A DNA stretch of 64,000 nt from Reticulitermes speratus (GCA_021186555.1 JAJKFL010000005.1:1216001-1280000), one strand, 5' to 3'; counted from the stretch's first letter, positions 33,830 through 44,761 are shown. The notes: generated by a model not told the origin, from the sequence alone. Numbers and translations: made by a program.

Positions 33830-36800
33830 CCTAAATACATATGTAATTGAACACGTATGTACCTGAATACATATGTAATTGAACACGTATGTGCCTGAAT
33901 ACATATGTAATTGAACACGTATGTACCTGAATACATATTAATTGAACACGTATGTACCTGAAAATATGTAATTGAACACGTATGTACCTGAATACATATG
34001 TAATTGAACACGTATGTACCTGAAATACATAAGTAATTGAACACGTATGTACCTGAATACATACGTAATTGAACACGTATGTACCTGAATACATAATGTA
34101 ATTGAACACGCATGTACCTGAATACATATGTAATTGAACACGTATGTACCTGAATACATATGTAATTGAACACTATGTACCTGAATAATATGTAATTGAA
34201 CACGTATATACCTGAAAACATATGTAATTGAACACGTATGTACCTGAATACATATGCAATTGAACAGTATGTACCTGAATACATATGTAATTGAACACGT
34301 ATGTACCTGAATACATATGTAATTGAACACGTATGTACCTGAATACATATGTAATTTAACACGTATGTACCTGAAAACATATGTAATTGAACACGTATGT
34401 ACCTGAATACATATGTAACTGAACACGTATGTACCTGAAAACATAAGTAATTGAACACGTATGTACCTGAATACATATGTAATTGAACACGTATGTACTG
34501 AATAACATATGTAATTGAACACGTAGTAACCTGAATACATATAACTTGAACATATTGTACTGAATACATATGTAATGAACACTATTACCTGTCATATGTA
34601 ATGAACACGTATTACCGAATAATATGATTTGAACCGTTGTACTGATACTAAATTGAACACGATGTACTGATACATAGTATTGAACACGTTATACCTGAAT
34701 ACATAGTAAATTGAACACGTTGTACCTATCAATGCAATTGAACACGTATGTACCTGAATACATATGTAATTGAACACGCATGTACTTGAATACATATGTA
34801 ATTGAACACGTATGTACTTGAATACATATGTAATTGATCACGTATGTACCTGAATACATATGTAATTGATCACGTATGTACCTGAATACATATGTAATTG
34901 AACACGTATGTACCTGAATACATATGTAATTGAACACGTATGTACCTGAATACATATTTAATTGAACACGTATGTACCTGAATACATATGTAATTGAACA
35001 CGTATGTACCTGAATACATATGTAATTGAACACGTATGTACCTGAATACATATGTAATTGAACACGTATGTACCTGAATACATATGTAATTGAACACGTA
35101 TGTACCTGAATACATATGTAATTGAACACGTATGTACCTGAAAAACATATGTAATTGAACACGTATGTACCTGAATACATATGTAATTGAACACGTATGT
35201 ACCTGAATACATATGTAACTGAACACGTATGTACCTGAAAACATAAGTAATTGAACACGTATGTACCTGAATACATATGTAACTGAACACGTATGTACCT
35301 GAATACATATGTAATTGAACACGTATGTACCTGAATACATATGTAATTGAACACGTATGTACCTGAATACATATGTAATTGAACACGTATGTACCTGAAT
35401 ACATATGTAATTGAACACGTATGTACCGGAATACATATGTAATTGAACACGTATGTACCTGAATACATATGTAATTGAACACGTATGTATCTGAATACAT
35501 ATGTAATTGAACACGTATGTACCTGAATACATATGTAATTGAACACGTATGTACCTGAATACATATGTAATTGAACACGTATGTACCTGAATACATATGT
35601 AATTGAACACGCATGTACTTGAATACATATGTAATTGAACACGTATGTACCTGAATACATATGTAATTGATCACGTATGTACCTGAATACATATGTAATT
35701 GAACACGTATGTACCTGAATACATATAGTAATTGAACACGCATATACTTGAATACATATGCAATTGAACATGTATGTACCTGAATACATATGTAATTGAA
35801 CACGTATGTACCTGAATACATATGTAATTGAACACGTATGTACCTGAATACATATGTAATTGAACACGTATGTACCTGAAAACATATGTAATTGAACACG
35901 TATGTACCTGAATACATATGTAATTGAACACGTATGTACCTGAATACATATGTAACTGAACACGTATGTACCTGAAAACATAAGTAATTGAACACGTATG
36001 TACCTGAATACATATGTAACTGAACACGTATGTACCTGAAAACATAAGTAATTGAACAACGTATGTACCTGAATACATATGTAACTGAACACGTATGTAC
36101 CTGAATACATATGTAATTGAACACGTATGTACCTGAATACATATGTAATTGAACACGTATGTACCTGAATACATATGTAATTGAACACGTATGTACCTGA
36201 ATACATATGTAATTGATCACGTATGTACCTGAATACATATGTAATTGAACACGTATGTACCTGAATACATATGTAATTGAACACGTATGTACCTGAATAC
36301 ATATTTAATTGAACACGTATGTACCTGAATACATATGTAATTGAACACGTATGTACCTGAATACATATGTAATTGAACACGTATGTACCTGAATACATAT
36401 GTAATTGAACACGTATGTACCTGAATACATATGTAATTGAACACGTATGTACCTGAATACATATGTAATTGAACACGTATGTACCTGAATACATATGTAA
36501 TTGAACACGTATGTACCTGAATACATATGTAATTGAACACTTATGTACCTGAATACATATGTAATTGAACACGTATGTACCTGAATACATATGTAATTGA
36601 ACACGTATGTACCTGAATACATATGTAATTGAACACGTATGTACCTGAATACATATGTAATTGAACACGTATGTACCTGAATACATATGTAATTGAACAC
36701 GTATGTACCTGAATACATATGTAATTTAACAGTATGTACCTGAATACATATATAATTGAACACGTATGTACCTGAATACATATGTAATTGAACACGTATG

Positions 36801-36870
36801 TACCTGAATACATATGTAATTGAACACGTATGTACCTGAATACATATGTAATTGAACACGTATATACTTG
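33830..36870. repeat. 32-bp tandem array, about 95 copies
   Basis: The unit is GAACACGTATGTACCTGAAT + ACATATGTAATT. Variants (AAACATAAGTAATT, GATCACG, GCATGTACTTG) recur in similar order in different parts, so block duplications are evident. Between about 34480 and 34745 almost every unit has single-base losses. Frames of up to 665 codons on the minus strand come from 32-bp units cycling through frames without stops (YIRVQLHMYSGTYVFNYICI-like). Confidence 0.97.
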
Positions 36871-37350
36871 AAAACACTAGGAGACTTTCAGGGTAGAACC
36901 GAAAAACTAAAACTTGCTTTTGCTTATCAATTCTCTCTCACCTAGCGATAACCTATCCAATTACCGAGCTAATGCATTTTCCGGTGTCTATAACACAGCG
37001 CTCTGACAAGAGGATCAGTCGTTAAATTAATTCAGGTAAATGACAGTCTATTGAAACTGACATCGATTGTGACTCACTGTGCAAAACAAAAAAACACGTC
37101 ACGTCACGTCACCGCAACTGACTGACACACATCTGCCTCGTGCAGTTCTTTGTAGGTGCCTCTGCGAATGACAATGCGCAGGAAAACTGCCGTCAAGCGC
37201 TCTCCACACTTTTGTTTTCTGCTCCCTCTCTTTTTCCTCAATTTCAATTTCTAGTACACAAGGAACGTTGCTAGGTGCCTTGACTGAGCTGCATTCACAC
37301 CACAAGCACATCAAATTGTCTGTATCAGTCGTCATTTCCCGCTGATACTG
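36871..37350. other. unassigned spacer
   Basis: Short CACGTCACGTCACGTCACC run at 37095-37113. No gene seen. Confidence 0.35.
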
Positions 37351-37353
37351 TAA

Positions 37354-37896
37354 AGCCGGGATTAGACGGCGCGTGGCTCGTCCAGTGACGTGACGTCACT
37401 TGCTCGGCCAACAGATCGGAACAGAAAAGACAATCTGGCTACACGACGCGGCGCAGCTCGGCAAATGGCGGCCCAGCGGCCTTGCTCGGGTAGGTTCGGC
37501 TCGGCTTGTGGAATAAGTCGTGTTGTTCTATGAACTTAAAAATGTCCTCGTTTGACCACTCCATTCTAGCCAATACCAATTGTGGGACAGAAACTTTCAC
37601 TCTTCGCGCACCGCGACAGCAGAAAACAAAGACCAGACCTAAGTGTATAGAGACTTGGACGAGACTGGCTTGGCGCGTAGACTGCAAGTGCCGTGTAGAC
37701 GCAACAGCTGACAACGCCGAGTCCCTTTGAGGATCGTGAGAAAACCGCTTCTGAGGCGATCCCACGAGCCTTGCTCCACCAATCACAAGCCGCGCCGCGC
37801 CAGGCCGGTTACACGGCGCGTTTGAATACGATTCTTTGTCAGTGACGTCAGTTATGACGTAAAACGAGCCGAGCCACGCGCCGTCTAATCCCGGCT
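37354..37896. mobile_element. non-autonomous PIF/Harbinger-like DNA transposon
   Basis: There are perfect 27-bp terminal inverted repeats (AGCCGGGATTAGACGGCGCG + TGGCTCG at 37354-37380; complement at 37870-37896). They are flanked by TAA on both sides (37351-37353, 37897-37899), the TWA duplication typical of PIF/Harbinger. Inside, the minus strand has a short open frame (start codon about 37564 in a 115-codon frame 37439-37786) containing MEWSNEDIFKFIEQHDLF. This is reminiscent of the start of the MADF/Myb-like companion protein that autonomous Harbingers encode, but it breaks down after about 20 residues. No transposase is present, so mobilisation would need a partner. GC-rich compared with its surroundings. 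Confidence 0.8.
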
Positions 37897-37899
37897 TAA

Positions 37900-38007
37900 C
37901 GCGTGTGTGGTTCGGCCACTCAGCGGCGATGACTTAAAGGACCACCCCGCCGACCGGAAGTGACTAATGATATTGGCCATATAAAATAATGTCTCTGTAT
38001 ATCATCA
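37900..38007. other. unassigned spacer
   Basis: Short linker between the Harbinger-like element and a LINE tail. Nothing recognised. Confidence 0.3.
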
Positions 38008-38075
38008 TCCTGCAGTCTGTCTTACGACAGGTCCATAGCCTCTTGCAAAGCGAGTTCTCCATTGAGTGCGTTATC
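38008..38075 (-). mobile_element. short LINE tail, third family (unexpanded)
   Basis: The minus strand reads AATGGAGAACTCGCTTTGCA ... GCTATGGACCTGTCGTAAGA ... CAGACTGCAGGATGATG. It is the same 3' ORF tail as at 28.17-28.23 kb with only one copy of the 39-bp segment, so the single-copy state is ancestral. Confidence 0.75.
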
Positions 38076-38079
38076 TGCA

Positions 38080-38132
38080 TATATAAATAAATAAATATAT
38101 ACATATATATGTATATATATATATATATATCG
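38080..38132. repeat. (TA)n/(TAAA)n microsatellite
   Basis: TATATAAATAAATAAATATA passes into ATATATATATAT; it directly follows the LINE tail on its 5' side. Confidence 0.85.
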
Positions 38133-38189
38133 TTGTTGGGAAGCTGGTAGTTCCTCGGATTGTCCATAACTTTCCCACTTTTTTACGGC

Positions 38190-38640
38190 ACCTGAATGTT
38201 CATTGTCATCTTCAAAAAGAACCGCCACTCGTCCTCATCCTTTAGCCGGATTAATCCAATCCAAACCCGCAACGCATCCTCTCTCTTTAAGTTTCCTACT
38301 AATATTAGTCTCCCGTGTACGCATGCGTTTTCTTCCTTCAGGCTCCCACACTAAAATTCTGTATGCAATTCTGGTCTCCCCATTCCCCGGCCATATTATG
38401 CCTCTTGATTTCATGAGCCGAAAGACATTTTGTGAGGAGTACAAACCACGAAGGTACTCACTTCTCCACTCTCCTGTTACACCCTCCCTCTATGGTCCAA
38501 GTACCCATCTCAGCACCCTGTGTTCGAACACCCTCAAGCCATGTTCTTCCACGAAAGTCTGAGACCAAGTTGCACGTCCATACAAAACAGCAGACAAACA
38601 CACAGTTTATATATGTACACATTTCTGATGCTCGAAACAT
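38190..38640 (-). mobile_element. LINE 3' fragment, main family, diverged
   Basis: On the minus strand: TTGTATGGACGTGCAACTTG (LYG..TW codons), TCGTGGAAGAACATGGCTTG AGGGTGTTCGAACACAGGGT (VEEHGLRVFEHRVL), then GGAGAGTGGAGAAG and TGGGAGCCTGAAGGAAGAAA. It ends near the IDLAQDR equivalent TGGATTAATCCGGCTAAAGG. Many frameshifts and stops. The single unit VEEHGLRVFE is not amplified here. The right side merges into CTGATGCTCGAAACATCGGC, possibly another worn hammerhead-type piece. Confidence 0.75.
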
Positions 38641-38804
38641 CGGCCTAAGACACAGTGCTTAGGCCGAGTCGCACTGCCAGTGCTCAGAGCCGTGTTTGCA
38701 CCACCATTTGCACTACAATTCTGTCACAATTTTAAGACTTTAAGAGAAATTTCATCAAAATCATTATATATGAAGGTTCGAGTCTTCTGAAACGTTCCGC
38801 CATG
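38641..38804. other. short spacer with hairpin
   Basis: CGGCCTAAG...CTTAGGCCG forms a 9-bp hairpin at 38641-38666. 38793-38804 is the left target duplication of the composite SINE. Confidence 0.4.
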
Positions 38805-39316
38805 GTAAAGGTAAAGGTAAAGGTCTCCCTAGAACAGGTCACGAAGGCCCAGAGGGGAGTAGAGGTATAGCTCTACTCTTTCTTTAACCCTGGAACTAGA
38901 GGGGGGTGGGTGGTCAACTCCACGCCCCGGCCGCTTTACCCCCGATAAAGAGACCCGGTACCCATTTTACAGGAGGCTGGGTGGACCCCAGGGCCGGTCT
39001 GGACGGCTGCGAAAAATCTCGCCCCCACCGGGATTTTTTTGTTTGCCTGTCCGGGGTTTTTCCCCTTTGATCCATTTTTGTACTGTTTAAATCCTTTCGT
39101 CCTTCATGTCACTTTACGTTCCATATTACCGTCCTTACAACAAACACAACAGACAGACATCCATGCCCCTGGTGGGATTCGAACCCGCAATCCCAGTCAG
39201 AGAGCAGCCGTAGACCCACGCCTTAGACCGCGCGGCCACTGTGATCGGCAGCATTCGATCCCCGGACCGTCCAGCCCGTAGCTAGTCGCTATACCGACTG
39301 AGCTATCGCGGCCCAC
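38805..39316 (-). mobile_element. composite SINE with two tRNA-like heads
   Basis: Read on the minus strand, the first head is GGCCGCGATAGCTCAGTCGG ... CCGGGGATCGAATGCTG (39245-39316). A second tRNA-like unit follows directly: GTGGCCGCGCGGTCTAAGGC ... GGGTTCGAATCCCACCAGGG (39165-39240). A body and a (TTTACC)n tail at 38806-38823 follow. Near-identical 12-bp flanks (CGTTCCGCCATG at 38793, CGTTTCGCCATG at 39317) suggest that both heads moved as one element. The second head resembles a Leu-type tRNA (long variable region), but this is tentative. Confidence 0.75.
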
Positions 39317-39345
39317 CGTTTCGCCATGTCGACTACTAAATATTC

Positions 39346-39454
39346 GCTCATGTTTCGAAGGACGAGTTGCCGACATCTTCACGGTGACGATGCACAGTAC
39401 TTGGAGAGTTAGACCATGAAGAAGAAGGCACTATGTTCCTTCAAAACGTCGGTA
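39346..39454. ncRNA. inverted pair of degenerate hammerhead-like motifs
   Basis: The minus copy at 39346-39383 has GTGAAGATG...CTTCGAAACATGAG. The plus copy at 39415-39454 has ATGAAGA, perfect helix II GAAGG...CCTTC, then AAAACGTCGGTAA (G12 changed to A). The plus copy's flank (GCGGTGTCACATCCCAGAAG) matches the one after the 26.63-kb motif. Core substitutions suggest neither is active. Confidence 0.4.
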
Positions 39455-39459
39455 ACCTC

Positions 39460-39739
39460 GCACCCAAAAACGCGGTGTCACATCCCAGAAGACCCTCAAA
39501 TACCGCAATGTTGCCCAAACAGAGCTGCACACTCAGCTAACCTGCTCTACTTGACTTCACAGTCGTAACTTTACTGGGGACCTGTAAGGAGCACGAAGTA
39601 CAAAATATATGGCACTTCTCCCATTTTGTAAAGATTTAGAACTGTTCTGGTCCGTAAGTGTGCGATAGGCCGTCCGAATAAGCTTGTTAACTCAATAAAG
39701 ACAATGGCTGACCGCTGCCTGAAAGACAAATGATTTGGG
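39460..39739. other. unassigned spacer
   Basis: Nothing recognised apart from the repeat flank at its left edge. Confidence 0.35.
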
Positions 39740-40566
39740 AGCTAGTTGTAATACCACAATCACGTGATTGGAGCTAGTTGTAATATCACAATCACGTGAT
39801 TGGAGCTAGTTGTAATACCACAATCACGTGATTGGAGCTAGTTGTAATACCACAATCACGTGATTGGAGCTAGTTGTAATACCACAATCACGTGATTGGA
39901 GCTAGTTGTAATACCACAATCACGTGATTGGAGCTAGTTGTAATACCACAATCACGTGATTGGAGCTAGTTGTATTACCACAATCACGTGATTGGAGCTA
40001 GTTGTAATACCACAATCACGTGACTGGAGCTAGTTGCAATACCAAAATCACGTGATTGGAGCTACTTGTAATACCACAATCACGTGACTGGATCTAGTTG
40101 TATTACCACAATCACGTGATTGGAGCTAGTTGTAATACCACAATCACGTGATTGGAGCTACTTGTAATACCACAATCACGTGATTGGAGCTAGTTGTAAT
40201 ACCACAATCACGTGATTGGAGCTAGTTGTATTACCACAATCACGTGATTGGAGCTAGTTGTAATACCACAATCACGTGATTGGAGCTAGTTGTAATACCA
40301 CAATCACGTGACTGGATCTAGTTGTATTACCACAATCACGTGATTGGAGCTAGTTGTAATACCACAATCACGTGATTGGAGCTACTTGTAATACCACAAT
40401 CACGTGATTGGAGCTAGTTGTAATACCACAATCACGTGATTGGAGCTAGTTGTATTACCACAATCACGTGATTGGAGCTAGTTGTAATACCACAATCACG
40501 TGACTGGAGCTAGTTGCAATACCAAAATCACGTGATTGGAGCTAGTTGTAATTGTAATACCAAAAT
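39740..40566. repeat. 32-bp tandem array with an E-box in every unit, about 26 copies
   Basis: The unit is GATTGGAGCTAGTTGTAATA + CCACAATCACGT. Adjacent units create the 14-bp palindrome CAATCACGTGATTG with a central CACGTG. Variants (GACTGGATC, GCAATACCAAAA, GCTACTTG) recur in the same order about 450-480 bp apart (near 40.02 and 40.5 kb), a segmental duplication within the array. Confidence 0.96.
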
Positions 40567-40589
40567 CACCTGATTGGTTGTCGTCACTA

Positions 40590-40965
40590 AGTCCATGGAG
40601 CAGAGTCTTTTTGAGAAGCTAAGAGTTGCTCACCTAGTCAAGATATTCCCCGCATTTTATGGAAACCGGAGGTTCATTATCGTGTTCACAAGAGCACACC
40701 ACTTCTCCCTATCCTGAGCCAGATTAATCCAGTCCACACCTTCCCATTCCATTTATTTAAAACCCACTTTAATATTATTCCCACGTCTACGGCTAGGTTC
40801 TCAAAATGGTCTCTCCCCTAAAGGTTTCCCAAGTAAATTCTGCACGCATTTCTCGTCTTCCCCATGCATGCTACTTGTCTCGACCAGCAGCCAGTTCTCA
40901 TAAACCCTCAGCATGCGTTCTTCCCTTAATGTAACAGACCAAGTTTCACATAAAACAAAATTGGT
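40590..40965 (-). mobile_element. LINE 3' fragment, main family
   Basis: The plus-strand text is the complement of the 3' region: TTTTTGAGAAGCTAAGAG (tail), CTATCCTGAGCCAGATTAAT (IDLAQDR codons), CCCAGTAAATTC-like LGRP region, and GCGTTCTTCCCTTAATGTAA with AGACCAAGTTTCACA (WSVTLREE). The RMRWAGHVAR region is deleted or scrambled (CATGCTACTTGTCTCGACC). Strongly frameshifted. Confidence 0.75.
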
Positions 40966-41029
40966 TGTCATAATGACACACTTTTGATATGCCTGATATT
41001 ATAAGTTTTAAAACTTTCGCGGCGACATG

Positions 41030-41214
41030 ATTCAATATAGTCTTCTCGGGCGCACAGCCGCGTCAATTCGTTTGAATACAACGTTTCGGGGACTAGCTCC
41101 GTCCCCATCCTCAGGCAAATCAGTTTTGCCTGAGGATGGGGACGGAGCTAGTCCCCGAAACGTTGTATTCAAACGAATTGACGCGGCTGTGCGCCCGAGA
41201 AGACTATATTGAAT
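41030..41214. ncRNA. 185-bp near-perfect palindrome with a hammerhead core on each strand
   Basis: Every base pairs with its mirror (sum of positions 82244) except one pair next to the centre (41120/41124). Plus-strand core at 41130-41167: CTGAGGA, T, helix II GGGGAC...GTCCCC (6 bp, perfect), GAAAC, loop GTT, GTA as cleavage triplet. The mirror core is at 41077-41114 on the minus strand. All conserved core positions (CUGANGA, GAAA, UH) are intact. A helix I may form between GTTTTG before the core and CAAAC after the cleavage site (one bulge); this pairing is weak. The two mirror-image 61-77-codon frames are by-products. Confidence 0.6.
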
Positions 41215-41419
41215 GCCTGATATTGTCACGTTAAAGCAGGGCGGTTTAACTGCAATCCGTAACATTTTAATACCACGGCAGTGTACCCCAACCGTCCAAA
41301 TTTAGGTACTAGCATAGTACTTAAATGCTACTAGTTCGCTCCCAATCGCCGTCACTAATACCTCCCTATACACAGCAGCTTTGTTACGAGTGTATGAGTG
41401 AGTGAGTGAGTCACAACTT

Positions 41420-42620
41420 ATATCCCTGTGAGGTACATGCTGAGGCCAAGGAAACAGTTGAGCATCCAGCATATAATGCAGCAGATGGCGTATGTTCAAA
41501 GTGAGGAACGAGCCGAGGCCAAGGAAACAGTTGAACATCCAGCATATAATGTAGCAGATGGCGTATGTTCAAAGTGAGGTACATGCTGAGGCCAAGGAAA
41601 CAGTTGAGCATCCAGCATATAATGCAGCAGATGGCGTATGTTCAAAGTGAGGAACGAGCCGAGGCGAAGAAAACAGTTGAACATCCAGCATATAATGTAG
41701 CAGATGGCGTATGTTCAAAGTGAGGAACGAGCCGAGGCCAAGGAAACAGTTGAGCATCCAGCATATAATGCAGCAGATGGCGTATGTTCAAAGTGAGGAA
41801 CGAGCCGAGGCCAAGAAAACAGTTGAGCATCCAGCATATAATGTAGCAGATGGCGTATGTTCAAAGTGAGGAACGAGCCGAGGCCAAGGAAACAGTTGAG
41901 CATCCAGCATATAATGTAGCAGATGGCGTATGTTCAAAGTGAGGAACGAGCCGAGGCCAAGGAAACAGTTGAGCATCCAGCATATAATGTAGCAGATGGC
42001 GTATGTTCAAAGTGAGGAACGAGCCGAGGCCAAGGAAACAGTTGAGCATCCAGCATATAATGTAGCAGATGGCGTATGTTCAAAGTGAGGAACGAGCCGA
42101 GGCCAAGGAAACAGTTGAGCATCCAGCATATAATGCAGCATATGGCGTATGTTCAAAGTGAGGAACGAGCCGAGGCCAAGAAAACAGTTGAGCATCCAGC
42201 ATATAATGTAGCAGATGGCGTATGTTCAAAGTGAGGAACGAGCCGAGGCCAAGGAAACAGTTGAGCATCCAGCATATAATGTAGCAGATGGCGTATGTTC
42301 AAAGTGAGGAACGAGCCGAGGCCAAGGAAACAGTTGAGCATCCAGCATATAATGTAGCAGATGGCGTATGTTCAAAGTGAGGAACGAGCCGAGGCCAAGG
42401 AAACAGTTGAGCATCCAGCATATAATACAGCAGATGGCGTATGTTTAAAGTGAGGAACAAGCCGAGGCCAAAGAAACAGTTGAGCATCCAGCATATAATA
42501 CAGCAGATGGCGTATGTTTAAAGTGAGGAACGAGCCGAGGCCAAAGAAACAGTTCAGCAACCAGCACATAATACAACAGATGGAGTATGTTCGGTGTGAG
42601 GGTCGAGCTGAGGCTAAAGA
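41420..42620. repeat. 73-bp tandem array, about 16 copies
   Basis: The unit is GAGGAACGAGCCGAGGCCAA, GGAAACAGTTGAGCATCCAG, CATATAATGTAGCAGATGGC, GTATGTTCAAAGT. Mirror frames of 62 codons start every 73 bp on the minus strand. The outer copies at both ends are the most diverged (TACATGCTGAGG; GGTCGAGCTGAGGCTAAAGA), the usual pattern for unequal exchange. Confidence 0.96.
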
Positions 42621-43013
42621 AATATTTAAAGCATCGAGTATGTAATGAAACTTGTCACAACCAGGTGGCAGCGTGAATATTAAGGCGGACGGTCACACGC
42701 TAATTAAAGCAAATTTGTGCAACTAACCGGCCACGCACCCCCGCAACTACGACGTACCTGGATCCTGGACGACGGTCACAAAGCGAGCCGTCTAAGTCGC
42801 AAACTTTTTTCCTATAAGCGCAATGTTATAAACTGGGGGTTGCGTTCCTGTAAACCGTTCTACATTTCGATCGACCACAGCAATAAACGAAAAGAATATA
42901 AAGCACAGCTACTGTACGTGCTTATACAAAGAGTAAGCAGAGACACTAAATCGAAAACAATGTGTATAAAATATATTTGAAATTTCACACTGTTAACACC
43001 GTGCATCTTCGTC
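42621..43013. other. unassigned sequence
   Basis: An 87-codon frame (42717-42980) has no recognised motif. No gene called. Confidence 0.35.
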
Positions 43014-43178
43014 ATATTAAATTAAGTTATAAACCAACCGATGCACACTAAAACCACTTTTTAAGTAGCTTTATTATAAAATTTATTATAAAGGGGTACA
43101 ATTTTAACAATTTTATAATAAAGCTACTTAAAAAGTGGTTTTAGTGTGCATCAGTTGGTTTATAACTTAATTTAATAT
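43014..43178. mobile_element. 165-bp inverted-repeat element (MITE-like)
   Basis: Arms of about 66 bp begin ATATTAAATTAAGTTATAAA and include CACACTAAAACCACTTTTTA. They pair with the far side with few mismatches (for example CCGATGCAC versus GTGCATCAG). The centre is AGGGGTACAATTTTAAC. No clear target duplication distinguishes it from a hairpin of other origin. Confidence 0.6.
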
Positions 43179-44404
43179 TTGAAACTGTTTAAACACATAA
43201 CATAAGAGATTCTATCCACAAATTTTCTTCATCTTCAGTATTTCTGGGGGGGGGGGGGTTATTGTATAAATATTTGTGGAAACCGCACTGGGTCATTTGA
43301 ACCCTCAAAATGTAATCTTATCACACGCATATAGGAAGGAATATATTTGGGGCATTGACTTGATATTTTGAAAAAATAGGCTTATAGACATGCGAGGGAG
43401 GGTTAATTTAAAAATTGTTATTTTATGAGGGGGGGGGGTCTTCTGTATGTGCTTGTCTTATATCCGAGTTTTGGTCGCTAAATTGGGGGGGAGGTCTTCT
43501 TTGCTATTAGATAAATCCTAAATTTGGGGCGTCGCATGTCGACCCGTACTAAATTGGAATCTACTGTACGGTCTCCTTGATTTCGACACGTGACTTTTTC
43601 AATCTTTTACACACAGGAGATGCGATTCTTGGACCAGTCATTTCCAAATTTTGCATAGACTGGGCTTTCGTAGTTCTAAATTTCCTGAACCTTCATACAA
43701 TAAGACGAAAACGCATTTCTGGCGCCAGGAAGACAGCAGTTTTCTTTTTCTGGAATGAAGATGGTTAAGTCTAGAGGAGCGTGACAGTACGGTTGATATT
43801 TTCCCTCAAATATTCCAATGACAGACAAATGTATCACAATCCACGATCCAACATTCATTGCCATGACAGTCGTTTCAACGTCCGGCCAGTACAAGTCTTG
43901 ACGGCAATTTATATTCTACAAAAACCTTTTATATTAACAAGCAGCAGTTTTACAAAGCACTGCCTGACAAAGTTATATTTATAAATGATAAGGCAGCCAG
44001 AGGTAAGTTTCAAAATACTCACTAAACATTGCTGGAAAATTTCATCTTGCCTGAGGTTGGAAATAAAAAAAAAAACCGCTACAGTTCGATTGAACTAAAC
44101 TCGAATTAGGAATGCCTGCAGAAAAAAGAACTAAATTTTAATGCTCTCGTTTCAGCGACTGCCTTAAGCAACTTTCGTTTACGTCATAAAACATGGGAGA
44201 AAATTCTCGTTGCCACGTGTCACTGTGAAAAGAGTTGACTCACTGCTCTGTCGGAAGAAGTCCGGCACGAAGCACCATTTGTAGCAGACAGTGTTAGCAA
44301 GTCTCACTTGCTGTCCTTACAAAACTCCGCGTTACGAATAAATTGAACATCGAGACGGGGATGTACTGAAGCCCAGGGGTAACTTTCTATAACATAACTT
44401 TAAA
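43179..44404. other. unassigned, with G-runs
   Basis: G-runs lie at 43245-43258, 43430-43438 and 43483-43491, with text such as GGGGGGGAGGTCTTC repeated, suggesting a worn low-complexity element. No recognised gene in 43.5-44.4 kb. Confidence 0.4.
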
Positions 44405-44693
44405 ATTGAGAACTAATGGGTTTTTGGATTTTGTACATCGTCCGGAAATCTAAAATAACTCCATAACACGACGTTACGGAAGCTGGATCTGCTTCCGTCC
44501 TCAATTGAAGCTGTGGTTCAACCGGTTTAGGTTGTCCTGTGATTGAGGTTAGCTCTGACTAAGGGACACAAAACAGTTGGTGTCTGCCTGCACCTGAGGA
44601 CGGAAGCAGATCCAGTTTTTGCAACGTCGTGTTATGGAGTTATTTTAGATTTCCGGATGATGGACAAAGTCCAAAAACCCATTAGTTCTCAAT
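44405..44693. mobile_element. inverted repeat with a hammerhead-like relic
   Basis: The 99-bp arms 44405-44503 and 44595-44693 (position sum 89098) surround a 91-nt loop. They differ at few places, mostly near GTTACGG/TTTTTGC. The right arm has CTGAGGACGGA...TCC...GCAACGTCGTG, where GAAAC has become GCAAC: a hammerhead-like relic with a broken core. It lies directly left of satellite array B. Confidence 0.55.
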
Positions 44694-44761
44694 GTTACAT
44701 ACCATCATCAGAAGATTTAGAACGCAAGTTTAAAATTCAACAATTCTACGTTCTGCCCACA

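Noticed and set aside
34689..36686. 665-codon open frame on the minus strand (and its companions)
   Set aside because: It is produced by a stop-free 32-bp repeat cycling through three frames; mirrored frames exist in other phases, and there is no start context or domain.
37439..37786. 115-codon independent gene
   Set aside because: It lies wholly between the 27-bp inverted ends of a Harbinger-like element and lacks any complete domain.
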